This document shows, one piece after another, positions 25,124 to 32,070 of a DNA stretch of 64,000 bases. The notes below the pieces were generated by a model. The model saw only the letters and a list, made by a program, of their open reading frames with translations. It was not told the DNA's origin and made no database searches. The position numbers were made by a program, and so were the translations under genes. The DNA is taken from contig UQHZ01000003.1 in NCBI GenBank assembly GCA_900541055.1, positions 94,121 to 158,120 of the forward strand, given 5' to 3'. Position 1 is the stretch's first letter, and the number at the start of each line of letters is the position of its first letter. Source of the stretch: an uncultured Collinsella sp. (GTDB taxonomy: Bacteria; Actinomycetota; Coriobacteriia; Coriobacteriales; Coriobacteriaceae).

Positions 25124-26500
25124 ATGCACATGGACCAGCGTTCCGTACGCGATATTCTTGCCGGTAAAACCTACTTTATCCGCACCTTTGGCTGCCAGAT
25201 GAATCAGCACGACTCTGAGCGCGTGAGCGGTCTGCTCGATTCGTATGGTTGCCTCATGGCGCTCGATCCCGAGCATGCCGATATTGTTGTCTTCATGACA
25301 TGCTGCGTGCGCGAGGCCGCCGATACTCGCCTGTACGGTCAGTGCAACTCTTGTAAGAGCCTCCCGCCCTCACCCTCGGGCGAGCGTGTGGTTGCCGTTG
25401 GTGGTTGCATCGCGCAGCGCGATGGCGAGGGCCTGCTCACCAACGTCGATAACGTCAATGTCATCTTTGGTACGCATTCCATCGCACATGTGGCCGAGCT
25501 CATTGCCGAGGCGTTCCTTGATGGCAAGCGTCATATCCGCACCAATGAGCATGAGGATACGGATGCCATGAGCATGCCGTGGCATCGCGAGACCCAGTAT
25601 CACGCCTGGGTGCCCATTATGACGGGCTGCAATAATTTCTGTACCTATTGCATCGTGCCGTACGTGCGCGGTCGCGAAAAGAGCCGCCCCTTCGAGGAAA
25701 TTGTCGACGAGGTGACCGGTTTGGTGCGCCAGGGCGTGCGCGAGATTACGCTGCTGGGCCAAAACGTTAACTCATATGGTCGCGATCTGTTTGGCAAGCC
25801 GCGTTTTGCCGATCTGCTGCGTGCCGTGGGCGATACGGGTGTGGAGCGCATCTTCTTTACCTCTTCTCATCCTAAGGATCTGCTGCCCGAGACCATCGAC
25901 GCCATGGCCGAGACGCCCGCCGTCATGCCGCAGCTTCACTTGGCCGTTCAGTCGGGCTCCACGCGTATCCTCAAAGAGATGAATCGCCGTTATACACGCG
26001 AGGACTATCTGGGCCTGGTCGATCGCATTCGCAACCGCATGCCCGATATCGCGCTCTCGACCGATATTATCGTTGGCTTCCCGGGCGAGACTGAAGAGGA
26101 CTTTGAGCAGACGCTCTCACTTGCCGAGACGGTCCGCTATGCTCAGGCCTATACCTTCATCTATTCCAAGCGCGCCGGTACCCCGGCCGCAGAGATTGAC
26201 GATCCTGCGCCGCATGAGGTTATTCTCGAGCGTTTCAACCGCCTGGTTAAGGTTATCGAGACTACGGCACACGAGTATAACCAGGGTGAGCTTCATACTG
26301 TGGTGCCGGCGCTCATTGAGGGAACGAGTAAAAAGAACGACGCGGTCCTGCTGGGCAAGAGTCCCAAGAATCAGACCGTGCATGCGCCTATCCCCGAGGG
26401 TTACAGCATCGATCAGCTTGTTGGCAAGATCATTGATGTTGACGTTGACGTTGCCAAGACCTGGTATTTATCCGGCTCCGTTGTGGGCGAGCCGCGCTAA
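25124..26500 (+). CDS. miaB: tRNA-2-methylthio-N6-dimethylallyladenosine synthase MiaB
   Basis: Radical-SAM methylthiotransferase of 458 residues acting on i6A37 of tRNAs. The N-terminal motif IRTFGCQMNQHDSER is diagnostic. The radical-SAM CNNFCTYC is at residues 169-176, and a TRAM domain ends the protein. It overlaps miaA by one base (TAATG), so the enzyme that makes its substrate is co-translated with it. Confidence 0.96.
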   Translation: MHMDQRSVRDILAGKTYFIRTFGCQMNQHDSERVSGLLDSYGCLMALDPEHADIVVFMTCCVREAADTRLYGQCNSCKSLPPSPSGERVVAVGGCIAQRDGEGLLTNVDNVNVIFGTHSIAHVAELIAEAFLDGKRHIRTNEHEDTDAMSMPWHRETQYHAWVPIMTGCNNFCTYCIVPYVRGREKSRPFEEIVDEVTGLVRQGVREITLLGQNVNSYGRDLFGKPRFADLLRAVGDTGVERIFFTSSHPKDLLPETIDAMAETPAVMPQLHLAVQSGSTRILKEMNRRYTREDYLGLVDRIRNRMPDIALSTDIIVGFPGETEEDFEQTLSLAETVRYAQAYTFIYSKRAGTPAAEIDDPAPHEVILERFNRLVKVIETTAHEYNQGELHTVVPALIEGTSKKNDAVLLGKSPKNQTVHAPIPEGYSIDQLVGKIIDVDVDVAKTWYLSGSVVGEPR

Positions 26501-27438
26501 TGGTTTCTCCCAGGGCAGGACTTTCCGCCGTTGCGATCGTCGGTCCGACGGCGGTTGGTAAGAGTGATGTTGCCGACCGTTTGGCAGCCCGTCTTTCGTC
26601 CGAAGTGCTGTCGTGCGATGCGATGCAAATCTATCGCGGCATGGACATCGGTACCGCAAAGATGGCGCCCGATGAGTGTACGGCGCCGCTGCGTCTCGTC
26701 GACATTGTAGAGCCGGGTGTGGCATATTCTGCTGCGCTTTATCAGGCTGACGCTCGCGCGCATGTTGAGCGCTTGCTGGGCGAGGGCCGCCTACCGGTGT
26801 TTTGCGGGGGTACAGGCTTGTATCTCAAGGCTGCTCTCGATGAGATGGACTTTCCCTCGGGTGAACTTGAGGACGATCGCCGTGCGGGCTATCAGGAGCT
26901 TGCCGAACGTATTGGCGTGGAAGAACTGCATGCCCTGCTTGCCGAGCGCGACCCAGAATCGGCTGCTGTTATTCATCCCCATAACGTGCGCCGTGTGATT
27001 CGTGCGCTCGAGATGCATGATGATGGTATCTCCTATGCACAGCAAAAAAGTCAGTTTAGTGTTCCGCGCGAGCATTATCATGCTCTATGGTTTGGTCTGA
27101 CGCGTAATCGCGAGGTGCTCTACGAGCGCATTAACCTGCGTGTCGATCTGATGTTTGAGCAGGGTCTTGTCGATGAGGTCCGCGGTCTTATGGACCAGGG
27201 GCTGGAAGATGCCCTGACGTCGATGCAGGCAATTGGCTATAAAGAGATCATCGATGCTTTCAATGGTGTGATGAGCATGGACGAGGCTCGCGAACTCATT
27301 AAGATGCGTTCGCGTCGCTATGCCAAACGTCAGCTTTCGTGGTTTAAACGCGATGACCGTATCGTGTGGTTTGATATGGATGAATTTACGATCGATGAGG
27401 TCGTTGAGGATATCCTGCATCGTATTGAGGCTGCCTAA
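26500..27438 (+). CDS. miaA: tRNA dimethylallyltransferase MiaA
   Basis: Transfers dimethylallyl from DMAPP to A37 of UNN-decoding tRNAs, 312 residues. The P-loop GPTAVGKSDVA is near residue 12, with DAMQIYRGMDIGTAK and the C-terminal SRRYAKRQLSWFKRD typical of the family. It overlaps miaB and hflX by one base each, forming a tight three-gene unit. Confidence 0.96.
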   Translation: MVSPRAGLSAVAIVGPTAVGKSDVADRLAARLSSEVLSCDAMQIYRGMDIGTAKMAPDECTAPLRLVDIVEPGVAYSAALYQADARAHVERLLGEGRLPVFCGGTGLYLKAALDEMDFPSGELEDDRRAGYQELAERIGVEELHALLAERDPESAAVIHPHNVRRVIRALEMHDDGISYAQQKSQFSVPREHYHALWFGLTRNREVLYERINLRVDLMFEQGLVDEVRGLMDQGLEDALTSMQAIGYKEIIDAFNGVMSMDEARELIKMRSRRYAKRQLSWFKRDDRIVWFDMDEFTIDEVVEDILHRIEAA

Positions 27439-28727
27439 TGGCCCGTTTCCCCCTTGTTTCCACGTCACCCGAGCCCGAGCGTGCCATTTTAGTTGGTGTT
27501 GAGTGGCGCGACAATGCATGGCCACTTGATCGATCGCTTGATGAGCTGGAGCGTCTTGCCCACACGGCTGGTGCCCAGTGCGTGGCACGCTTGTCGCAGC
27601 GTTTGGTAAAGCCGTATCCTAAATCGTTTATCGGCTCCGGTAAGGTTGAGGAGCTTTGCGGGCTCGTGCATCGTATGGATGTCGATGTTGTTATCTTCGA
27701 CGACGATTTATCGCCCTCGCAGCAGTCTTATCTGGAGAAAGCCGTGGGCGAGCCGGTAAAGATTATCGATCGCACAGCACTGATCCTGGATATCTTTGGC
27801 TTGCATGCTCAGACGCGTGAGGGACGCCTACAGGTACAGCTGGCACAGCTTCAATATCTGTTGCCTCGTCTGCGCGGTATGTGGAGCCATCTTGCCAAGG
27901 AGCAGGCGCGCGGCGGCATCGGTTCGCGCTTTGGCCAGGGTGAAAGCCAGCTCGAGGTTGACCGTCGCCTCATTCGTAATAAGATCGCTGCGCTTCGTCG
28001 TGAGCTCAAGCAGGTTGAACAGCGTCGCGATGTTCAATCCAAGAGCCGCATTGAGTCACCGGCGTTTCGCGTCGCGTTAGCCGGTTATACCAATGCCGGT
28101 AAATCGACGTTGCTCAATCGTCTGACCGGCTCTACGGTACTTTCTCAGGACAAGCTGTTTGCTACGCTCGACCCGACGACGCGTTCGTATCGCCTGCCCG
28201 GCGGTCGCGGCATGACGATTACCGATACCGTCGGCTTTATTCAAAAGCTGCCGCATGGTCTGGTCGATGCCTTTAAATCGACGCTGTCCGAAGTGTTGGG
28301 TGCCGATCTAATTCTCAAAGTCGTAGATGCGTCTGATGAGGACTATGAGCGGCAGCTGGAGGCTGTCGACCGCGTGCTTGATGAGATCGGCGCTGGAGAG
28401 CGCCTAACGCTGACCGTATTCAATAAAATCGATCTTCTCGATAGCGTTGATCGATTGAGCTTCCGTCGTCGCTATCCCGAGGCCGTGCTGTTCTCGGCCC
28501 AGACGGGCGAAGGACTCGACGATCTCGTCGACCGTATTGCTCGTGAGGCGGCTGCTACCGATGTGTTGCTCTCTGCTGAAATCCCGTATCGTGAGGGCGC
28601 CCTCATCACGTTGGTGCATGAGCAGGGAACCCTTTTGCACGAGGAATATCTTGAGGACGGCGTTCGTATTGTGGCGAAGCTACCGGCCCGTATCGCGCCG
28701 CGGCTCGAGCGTTATCGCACCGAGTAG
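27438..28727 (+). CDS. hflX: GTPase HflX
   Basis: Ribosome-associated GTPase of 429 residues involved in rescue and splitting of stalled 70S particles. It has an N-terminal HflX domain (about residues 20-190) with a Gly-rich loop ARGGIGSRFGQGESQLEVDR. The G domain has G1 GYTNAGKSTLL at about 215-225, G3 DTVGFIQKLP and G4 NKID. Its last 16 bases overlap the convergent gene on the other strand. Confidence 0.95.
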   Translation: MARFPLVSTSPEPERAILVGVEWRDNAWPLDRSLDELERLAHTAGAQCVARLSQRLVKPYPKSFIGSGKVEELCGLVHRMDVDVVIFDDDLSPSQQSYLEKAVGEPVKIIDRTALILDIFGLHAQTREGRLQVQLAQLQYLLPRLRGMWSHLAKEQARGGIGSRFGQGESQLEVDRRLIRNKIAALRRELKQVEQRRDVQSKSRIESPAFRVALAGYTNAGKSTLLNRLTGSTVLSQDKLFATLDPTTRSYRLPGGRGMTITDTVGFIQKLPHGLVDAFKSTLSEVLGADLILKVVDASDEDYERQLEAVDRVLDEIGAGERLTLTVFNKIDLLDSVDRLSFRRRYPEAVLFSAQTGEGLDDLVDRIAREAAATDVLLSAEIPYREGALITLVHEQGTLLHEEYLEDGVRIVAKLPARIAPRLERYRTE

Positions 28728-29416
28728 ACGAGCTCCAAAATGCCTAGAATGATGGGCTGATGCAGCAGATAAAAGGGGAGTGCATGACGTCCAAGGCTGG
28801 CGAGCGCCGGGACGGGATTGGCGTAGGCCCAGCTAGGGACGGTCTTATCGATTCCCTGCGCTATATGTGCGGCGAAGTATCCTGCAAGATACATAAAGAT
28901 AAACGGGATGATGGGGTAGTAATCGCCTGAAACAAACCCAGAGCTCGGAAATCCCAGCCACGCCAGGTAGGGGACAGGATAGATCGTTTTGGGGATACTC
29001 CAGGTGAGGGCGAACAACACAAGGCATAGGGATATGCCCCATCTCGCCGATATCTTCTTAAGGACGGGATCGGTCAACGCCACGATGCCGGTACATGCGG
29101 CCATGCAGTAGATGATGCCAAAATTAACCGAATCGTCTACTGAGACAAGTGTTGTTGCCAACCAGACGACGAGTGCTGCTAAGGCGTATTTGGCGGCACG
29201 TTTGATATTGTTGCGCGAAAGGGTGCACATCCAACCCGCGATAAATAAAAATACCCAGCTGATGCTGGCGCGCCAGATGTCTTGAAAGACAGTCTGGGTA
29301 AACCAGGGCATATCCCAGTCGTACAGGTAGGCGAGATCGTAGCAAGCGTGAAAACCTGCCATTGAAATCATCGTAAACCCGCGGACGGTATCAAAGATGG
29401 TGATGCGTTTTTGCAT
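28712..29416 (-). CDS. Heparan-alpha-glucosaminide N-acetyltransferase-like membrane protein (DUF1624)
   Basis: Polytopic membrane protein of 234 residues with about seven hydrophobic segments. The N-terminal pattern ITIFDTVRGFTMISMAGFHA and the C-terminal LGRHALPFYLLHQPIILG match the DUF1624 acyltransferase-like family. The substrate in bacteria is unknown. It abuts lexA, sharing the A of the lexA stop and its own start, so it is probably in the lexA transcript; the 3' end overlaps hflX. Confidence 0.8.
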   Translation of the reverse strand: MQKRITIFDTVRGFTMISMAGFHACYDLAYLYDWDMPWFTQTVFQDIWRASISWVFLFIAGWMCTLSRNNIKRAAKYALAALVVWLATTLVSVDDSVNFGIIYCMAACTGIVALTDPVLKKISARWGISLCLVLFALTWSIPKTIYPVPYLAWLGFPSSGFVSGDYYPIIPFIFMYLAGYFAAHIAQGIDKTVPSWAYANPVPALASLGRHALPFYLLHQPIILGILELVYSVR

Positions 29417-30060
29417 TACGAGAACCGGCGCATCAAGCCGACGACTTTGCCCAAGATAACGGGATTCGTTGCATAGATAGGCTCCATGGTGTCATTCTCG
29501 GGCTGCAGGCGTACGCGTCCCTGCTCCTTGTAGAACGTCTTGACGGTCGCTGAACCATCAATCATGGCCACGACAATTTCGCCGTTCATGGCACTCTTTT
29601 GTTCACGGACGATGATGTAATCGCCATTGAAGATGCCGACATTGATCATTGAGCTCCCATGCACCTCAAGGATAAAGGAACCCTGATCGGTGGCGATTTC
29701 GGTCGGGATAGTAAAAGTGTCTTCGATATTCTGCTCGGCCAGAATGGGAATCCCAGCCGCGACGCGACCAACGAGCGGTAGCGAGACCGTTCCGCGAGGT
29801 GCGGTGGGCTCGTCAGATTTAGAAATTGAGACAGAGGAACCGTCCTCGTTAAAGAGTTCCAGGGCGCGCGGTTTGGTGGCATCGCGCTTGAGTAGCCCGC
29901 GCGCTTCCAGAGCAGATAGATGGGCGTGCACGGTGCTGGGGGAGGAAAGGCCCACGGCAGAAGCCATCTCGCGCACGCTGGGCGGATAACCCTTCTCCTG
30001 CTGATATTCCTTGATGAAGTCGTAAATTTGCTGCTGACGCTTGGTAATTTTGCGAGCCAT
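29416..30060 (-). CDS. lexA: SOS repressor LexA
   Basis: Repressor of the DNA-damage regulon, 214 residues. The N-terminal winged helix (RQQQIYDFIKEYQQEKGYPP) is followed by the self-cleavage Ala-Gly in VGRVAAGIP, the catalytic Ser in VHGSSMI and the Lys in GSATVKTFYKE. The start at 30060 gives MARKITKRQ and has GAGAGGA upstream; longer in-frame starts run through the operators and are unlikely. Three LexA-type boxes lie between it and the divergent LysM gene. Confidence 0.96.
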   Translation of the reverse strand: MARKITKRQQQIYDFIKEYQQEKGYPPSVREMASAVGLSSPSTVHAHLSALEARGLLKRDATKPRALELFNEDGSSVSISKSDEPTAPRGTVSLPLVGRVAAGIPILAEQNIEDTFTIPTEIATDQGSFILEVHGSSMINVGIFNGDYIIVREQKSAMNGEIVVAMIDGSATVKTFYKEQGRVRLQPENDTMEPIYATNPVILGKVVGLMRRFS

Positions 30061-30083
30061 CAGGGCATCCTCTCTACCCATGT

Positions 30084-30097
30084 CAAACAAATGTTCG
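30084..30097. promoter_or_regulatory. LexA box A (lexA-proximal)
   Basis: CAAACAAATGTTCG; on the other strand it reads CGAACATTTGTTTG, a good SOS box 24 bases upstream of the lexA start. Confidence 0.75.
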
Positions 30098-30105
30098 AAT
30101 TTTGC

Positions 30106-30134
30106 TTGACAGGAACAACTGTTCGAAGATAATA
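30106..30134 (+). promoter_or_regulatory. SOS promoter of the LysM gene
   Basis: TTGACA (30106-30111), 17 bases, then ATAATA (30129-30134); alternatively a 16-base spacer to GATAAT. A LexA box fills the spacer, the same design as at recA. Confidence 0.7.
30112..30125. promoter_or_regulatory. LexA box B, between -35 and -10 of the LysM gene promoter
   Basis: GGAACAACTGTTCG, with a symmetric GAAC/GTTC core, directly follows TTGACA. Confidence 0.8.
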
Positions 30135-30139
30135 ATAAC

Positions 30140-30153
30140 CGAACATTCGTTCT
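30140..30153. promoter_or_regulatory. LexA box C
   Basis: CGAACATTCGTTCT, with the CGAAC-N4-GTTC pattern, just downstream of the predicted LysM gene promoter. Three boxes in 70 bp fit tight autoregulation of lexA. Confidence 0.8.
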
Positions 30154-30220
30154 CGCGCTAGACATTTTTGTCCGCGCGGCTTGATAAAACTGTTCTCAGC
30201 AAAACACGCGAGAGGAGAAC

Positions 30221-30673
30221 ATGATGAACGCAACGAATATGGTCCAGGGAAACCTCGCCCTTAAGCTCGAGACGCCTGCAGAACCCACTTTTACGGTTGT
30301 TCAGGGTGGTCGCTCCGGCTTTCAGCCTTTGACCGTAAAGCCTGCTCGCAATCAGCAGGCTGCAGTCGCGCCGGCCCGCGTTGCTCTCAAGGTTCCGACG
30401 ATTGTCGCCGTTGCCGTTGCGCTTACGCTCTTCTTTGTCCTCGCTACGTCGGTCTTTAGCGCGCGTCACGCCGCGTATGCCGAGTCCGTTTCTAACGTTA
30501 CCTACGAGACCATTCGCGTTCAGCCTGGCGATTCTCTTTGGTCGCTTGCCGAGGAATATCCAATCGAAGGCCTTTCCACGCAAGAGACTTCCGACATGAT
30601 CCGTAACGTCAATCATCTGGAGCATGGTTCGCTCGCCGCCGGTGCGCATCTTAAGGTTCCTACTCGTTCGTAA
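30221..30673 (+). CDS. LysM membrane protein divergent from lexA, probable SOS cell-division inhibitor (YneA-like)
   Basis: Protein of 150 residues. It has a cytoplasmic N-terminus of about 55 residues, one transmembrane helix (about 60-83) and an extracytoplasmic LysM domain (about 97-147, with QPGDSLWSLAEEY and AGAHLKVP). In Bacillus, yneA is a LysM protein divergent from lexA that blocks division during SOS, and divS plays that part in Corynebacterium. The same position, topology and LexA boxes here support an equivalent role by inference. The N-terminal extension is longer than in YneA. GAGAGGAG precedes the ATG. Confidence 0.75.
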   Translation: MMNATNMVQGNLALKLETPAEPTFTVVQGGRSGFQPLTVKPARNQQAAVAPARVALKVPTIVAVAVALTLFFVLATSVFSARHAAYAESVSNVTYETIRVQPGDSLWSLAEEYPIEGLSTQETSDMIRNVNHLEHGSLAAGAHLKVPTRS

Positions 30674-30686
30674 TCATTATCACGCT

Positions 30687-30730
30687 GCGCATGGTACCCT
30701 TGTTATCGTTTAAGAGGAGGTACCATGCGC
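30687..30730 (+). promoter_or_regulatory. Hairpin enclosing the nrdR ribosome site and start codon
   Basis: GCGCATGGTACC (30687-30698) pairs perfectly over 12 bases with GGTACCATGCGC (30719-30730). The right arm contains the nrdR ATG (30725-30727), and the 20-base loop carries most of the AGGAGG site. Such a structure should hold down nrdR translation unless it is opened. Confidence 0.6.
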
Positions 30731-31168
30731 TGTCCCAAATGCGGCAAGGCACATACCCGCGTCGTTGATTCCCGTATGCAGGAGTCAAATAACACCATTA
30801 AGCGCCGTCGCGAATGTTGCTCGTGTAATTACCGCTTTACAACGTTCGAGCGATGCGAAGACCCAATCGAGGTCATTAAGTCGGACGGAACTAAGCAGCG
30901 GTTCGATCGCAATAAGCTGCTCGTCGGCTTGATGCGTGCCACCATCAAGCGCGATATCGACACTAAGAAGCTCAATGAGATTATCGACGATATCGAGGTC
31001 GAGCTGCGTTCTCGTACACTGACGGCCGTCACGTCCCATGAGTTGGGTGACATGGTGCTCAAGCGCTTGGCCAAGATCGACAAGGTGGCGTACATCCGCT
31101 TTGCCTCGGTCTACCGCGATTTCAAAGACGTCGATGAGTTTCTGCAAGAGCTCGACAAGCTAAGGTGA
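30725..31168 (+). CDS. nrdR: Transcriptional repressor NrdR
   Basis: Nucleotide-sensing repressor of ribonucleotide reductase genes, 147 residues. The N-terminal zinc ribbon has MRCPKCGK and CCSCNYRFTTFE, and an ATP-cone (about residues 49-139) follows. The start is ATG 30725 behind AAGAGGAGG. dut follows after 4 bp, which joins two dNTP-pool genes. An unusual hairpin covers its start. Confidence 0.95.
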   Translation: MRCPKCGKAHTRVVDSRMQESNNTIKRRRECCSCNYRFTTFERCEDPIEVIKSDGTKQRFDRNKLLVGLMRATIKRDIDTKKLNEIIDDIEVELRSRTLTAVTSHELGDMVLKRLAKIDKVAYIRFASVYRDFKDVDEFLQELDKLR

Positions 31169-31172
31169 TTCC

Positions 31173-31616
31173 ATGTCCAACATTACCCTCAACATAAAGC
31201 GTCTCGATCCCACCGTCGAGCTTCCCAAATACGCCCATCCCACCGATGCCGGCTTGGATCTGCGCTCCAACGAGGACTGCGTCCTGAAGCCCTTCGAACG
31301 CCGTCTGGTCTCTACCGGGCTGGCCATCGCCCTGCCCGATGGCTACGCCGGCTTCGTCCAGCCCCGCAGCGGTCTCGCCATCAAGCAGGGCCTGTCTATA
31401 GTCAACACGCCAGGCCTCATCGACGCCCACTACCGAGGAGAACTCAAGGTTATCCTCATCAACCTGGATCCCTCCAACAACATCAAAATCAACAAAGGCG
31501 ACCGCATAGCCCAACTCGTCATCCAAGAAGTCCCCACGGTCAACCTCATAGAAGTAGAAGAGCTAGACGAAACCGACCGAGGCAACGGAGGCTTCGGCTC
31601 CTCCGGCGTCGCCTAG
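31173..31616 (+). CDS. dut: Deoxyuridine 5'-triphosphate nucleotidohydrolase
   Basis: Trimeric dUTPase of 147 residues producing dUMP and keeping uracil out of DNA. All five motifs are visible: DAGLDLRS, PRSGLA, GLIDAHYRGELKV, KGDRIAQLV and the C-terminal RGNGGFGSSG that closes over the substrate. It starts 4 bp after nrdR. Codon use in the last 40 codons is richer in A-ending codons than in neighbouring genes. Confidence 0.96.
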   Translation: MSNITLNIKRLDPTVELPKYAHPTDAGLDLRSNEDCVLKPFERRLVSTGLAIALPDGYAGFVQPRSGLAIKQGLSIVNTPGLIDAHYRGELKVILINLDPSNNIKINKGDRIAQLVIQEVPTVNLIEVEELDETDRGNGGFGSSGVA

Positions 31617-31701
31617 GGGCGCTCGTATCTCTCCCGCCCGCCTCTCACACATATCATTCCATGCTCAAACATTCTCGCTTCGCAGGGGCGCACGGATCCC
31701 G

Positions 31702-31799
31702 CTTTCGCCTGAGCCCCATACATATCATCCCGTGCTCAAACATTCTCGCTTCACTGCGAAACTGCGCGCGGGATGATATGTATGGGGCTCAGGCGAAAG
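31702..31799. repeat. Palindromic element H1
   Basis: A perfect 31-bp inverted repeat (31702-31732 with 31769-31799) encloses a 36-base loop (31733-31768). The loop matches the reverse complement of the loop of the element at 31957-32060 at 33 of 36 positions, while most of the stem is different. A left-half copy with the same loop start lies at about 31652-31685. Confidence 0.85.
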
Positions 31800-31830
31800 G
31801 GCTACATGCTTGACATAAAACAATCTTTCT

Positions 31831-31879
31831 AGTTAGCCGATGCGATAAAGGGATGCCTCCTTTGTCGCATCGACTAACT
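31831..31879 (+). terminator. Long hairpin followed by a T-rich tract
   Basis: AGTTAG-C-CGATGCGATAAAGGG (31831-31852) folds on 31858-31879, with one C-A mismatch, two G-U pairs and a five-base loop. CTATTTATATTTTCC follows. It could terminate the nrdR-dut transcript, although 215 bases after dut is far. Confidence 0.5.
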
Positions 31880-31956
31880 CTATTTATATTTTCCTGTTTT
31901 ACCTTTGCAGGTTCTAATGGAGGGGATACCGAAGTAGCTGCTAGTAAGTAAACGTA

Positions 31957-32060
31957 GCTGCTCAGCGGGAGCCGCCCATATATCGTTCCACGCGCAGTTT
32001 CGCAGCGCAGCGAGAATGATTGAGCATGGAATGATATATGGGCGGCTCCCGCTGAGCAGC
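31957..32060. repeat. Palindromic element H2
   Basis: A 34-bp inverted repeat (31957-31990 with 32027-32060, one G-T wobble) encloses a 36-base loop (31991-32026) homologous to that of H1 in opposite orientation. It ends ten bases before the stop codon of the next minus-strand gene and could act as its terminator stem. Confidence 0.85.
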
Positions 32061-32070
32061 GGACTTTCGT

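Larger units (their letters stand above)
31617..32070. other. Non-coding interval filled with palindromes
   Basis: No gene seen in 454 bases. It contains a truncated repeat copy (about 31652-31685), two full hairpin elements (31702-31799, 31957-32060) and a separate long hairpin (31831-31879). Between the elements are T-rich stretches, and TTGACA occurs at 31810-31815 without a clear -10 box. Confidence 0.75.

Noticed and set aside
30098..30160. A specific -35/-10 promoter for lexA on the minus strand
   Set aside because: TATTAT and TTGTTC-like boxes exist, but no pair with acceptable spacing could be chosen, so only the LexA boxes are reported.
31617..32070. CRISPR array in the repeat-rich gap
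   Set aside because: Repeats are palindromic and in opposite orientation, with no regular spacer pattern and no cas gene nearby.
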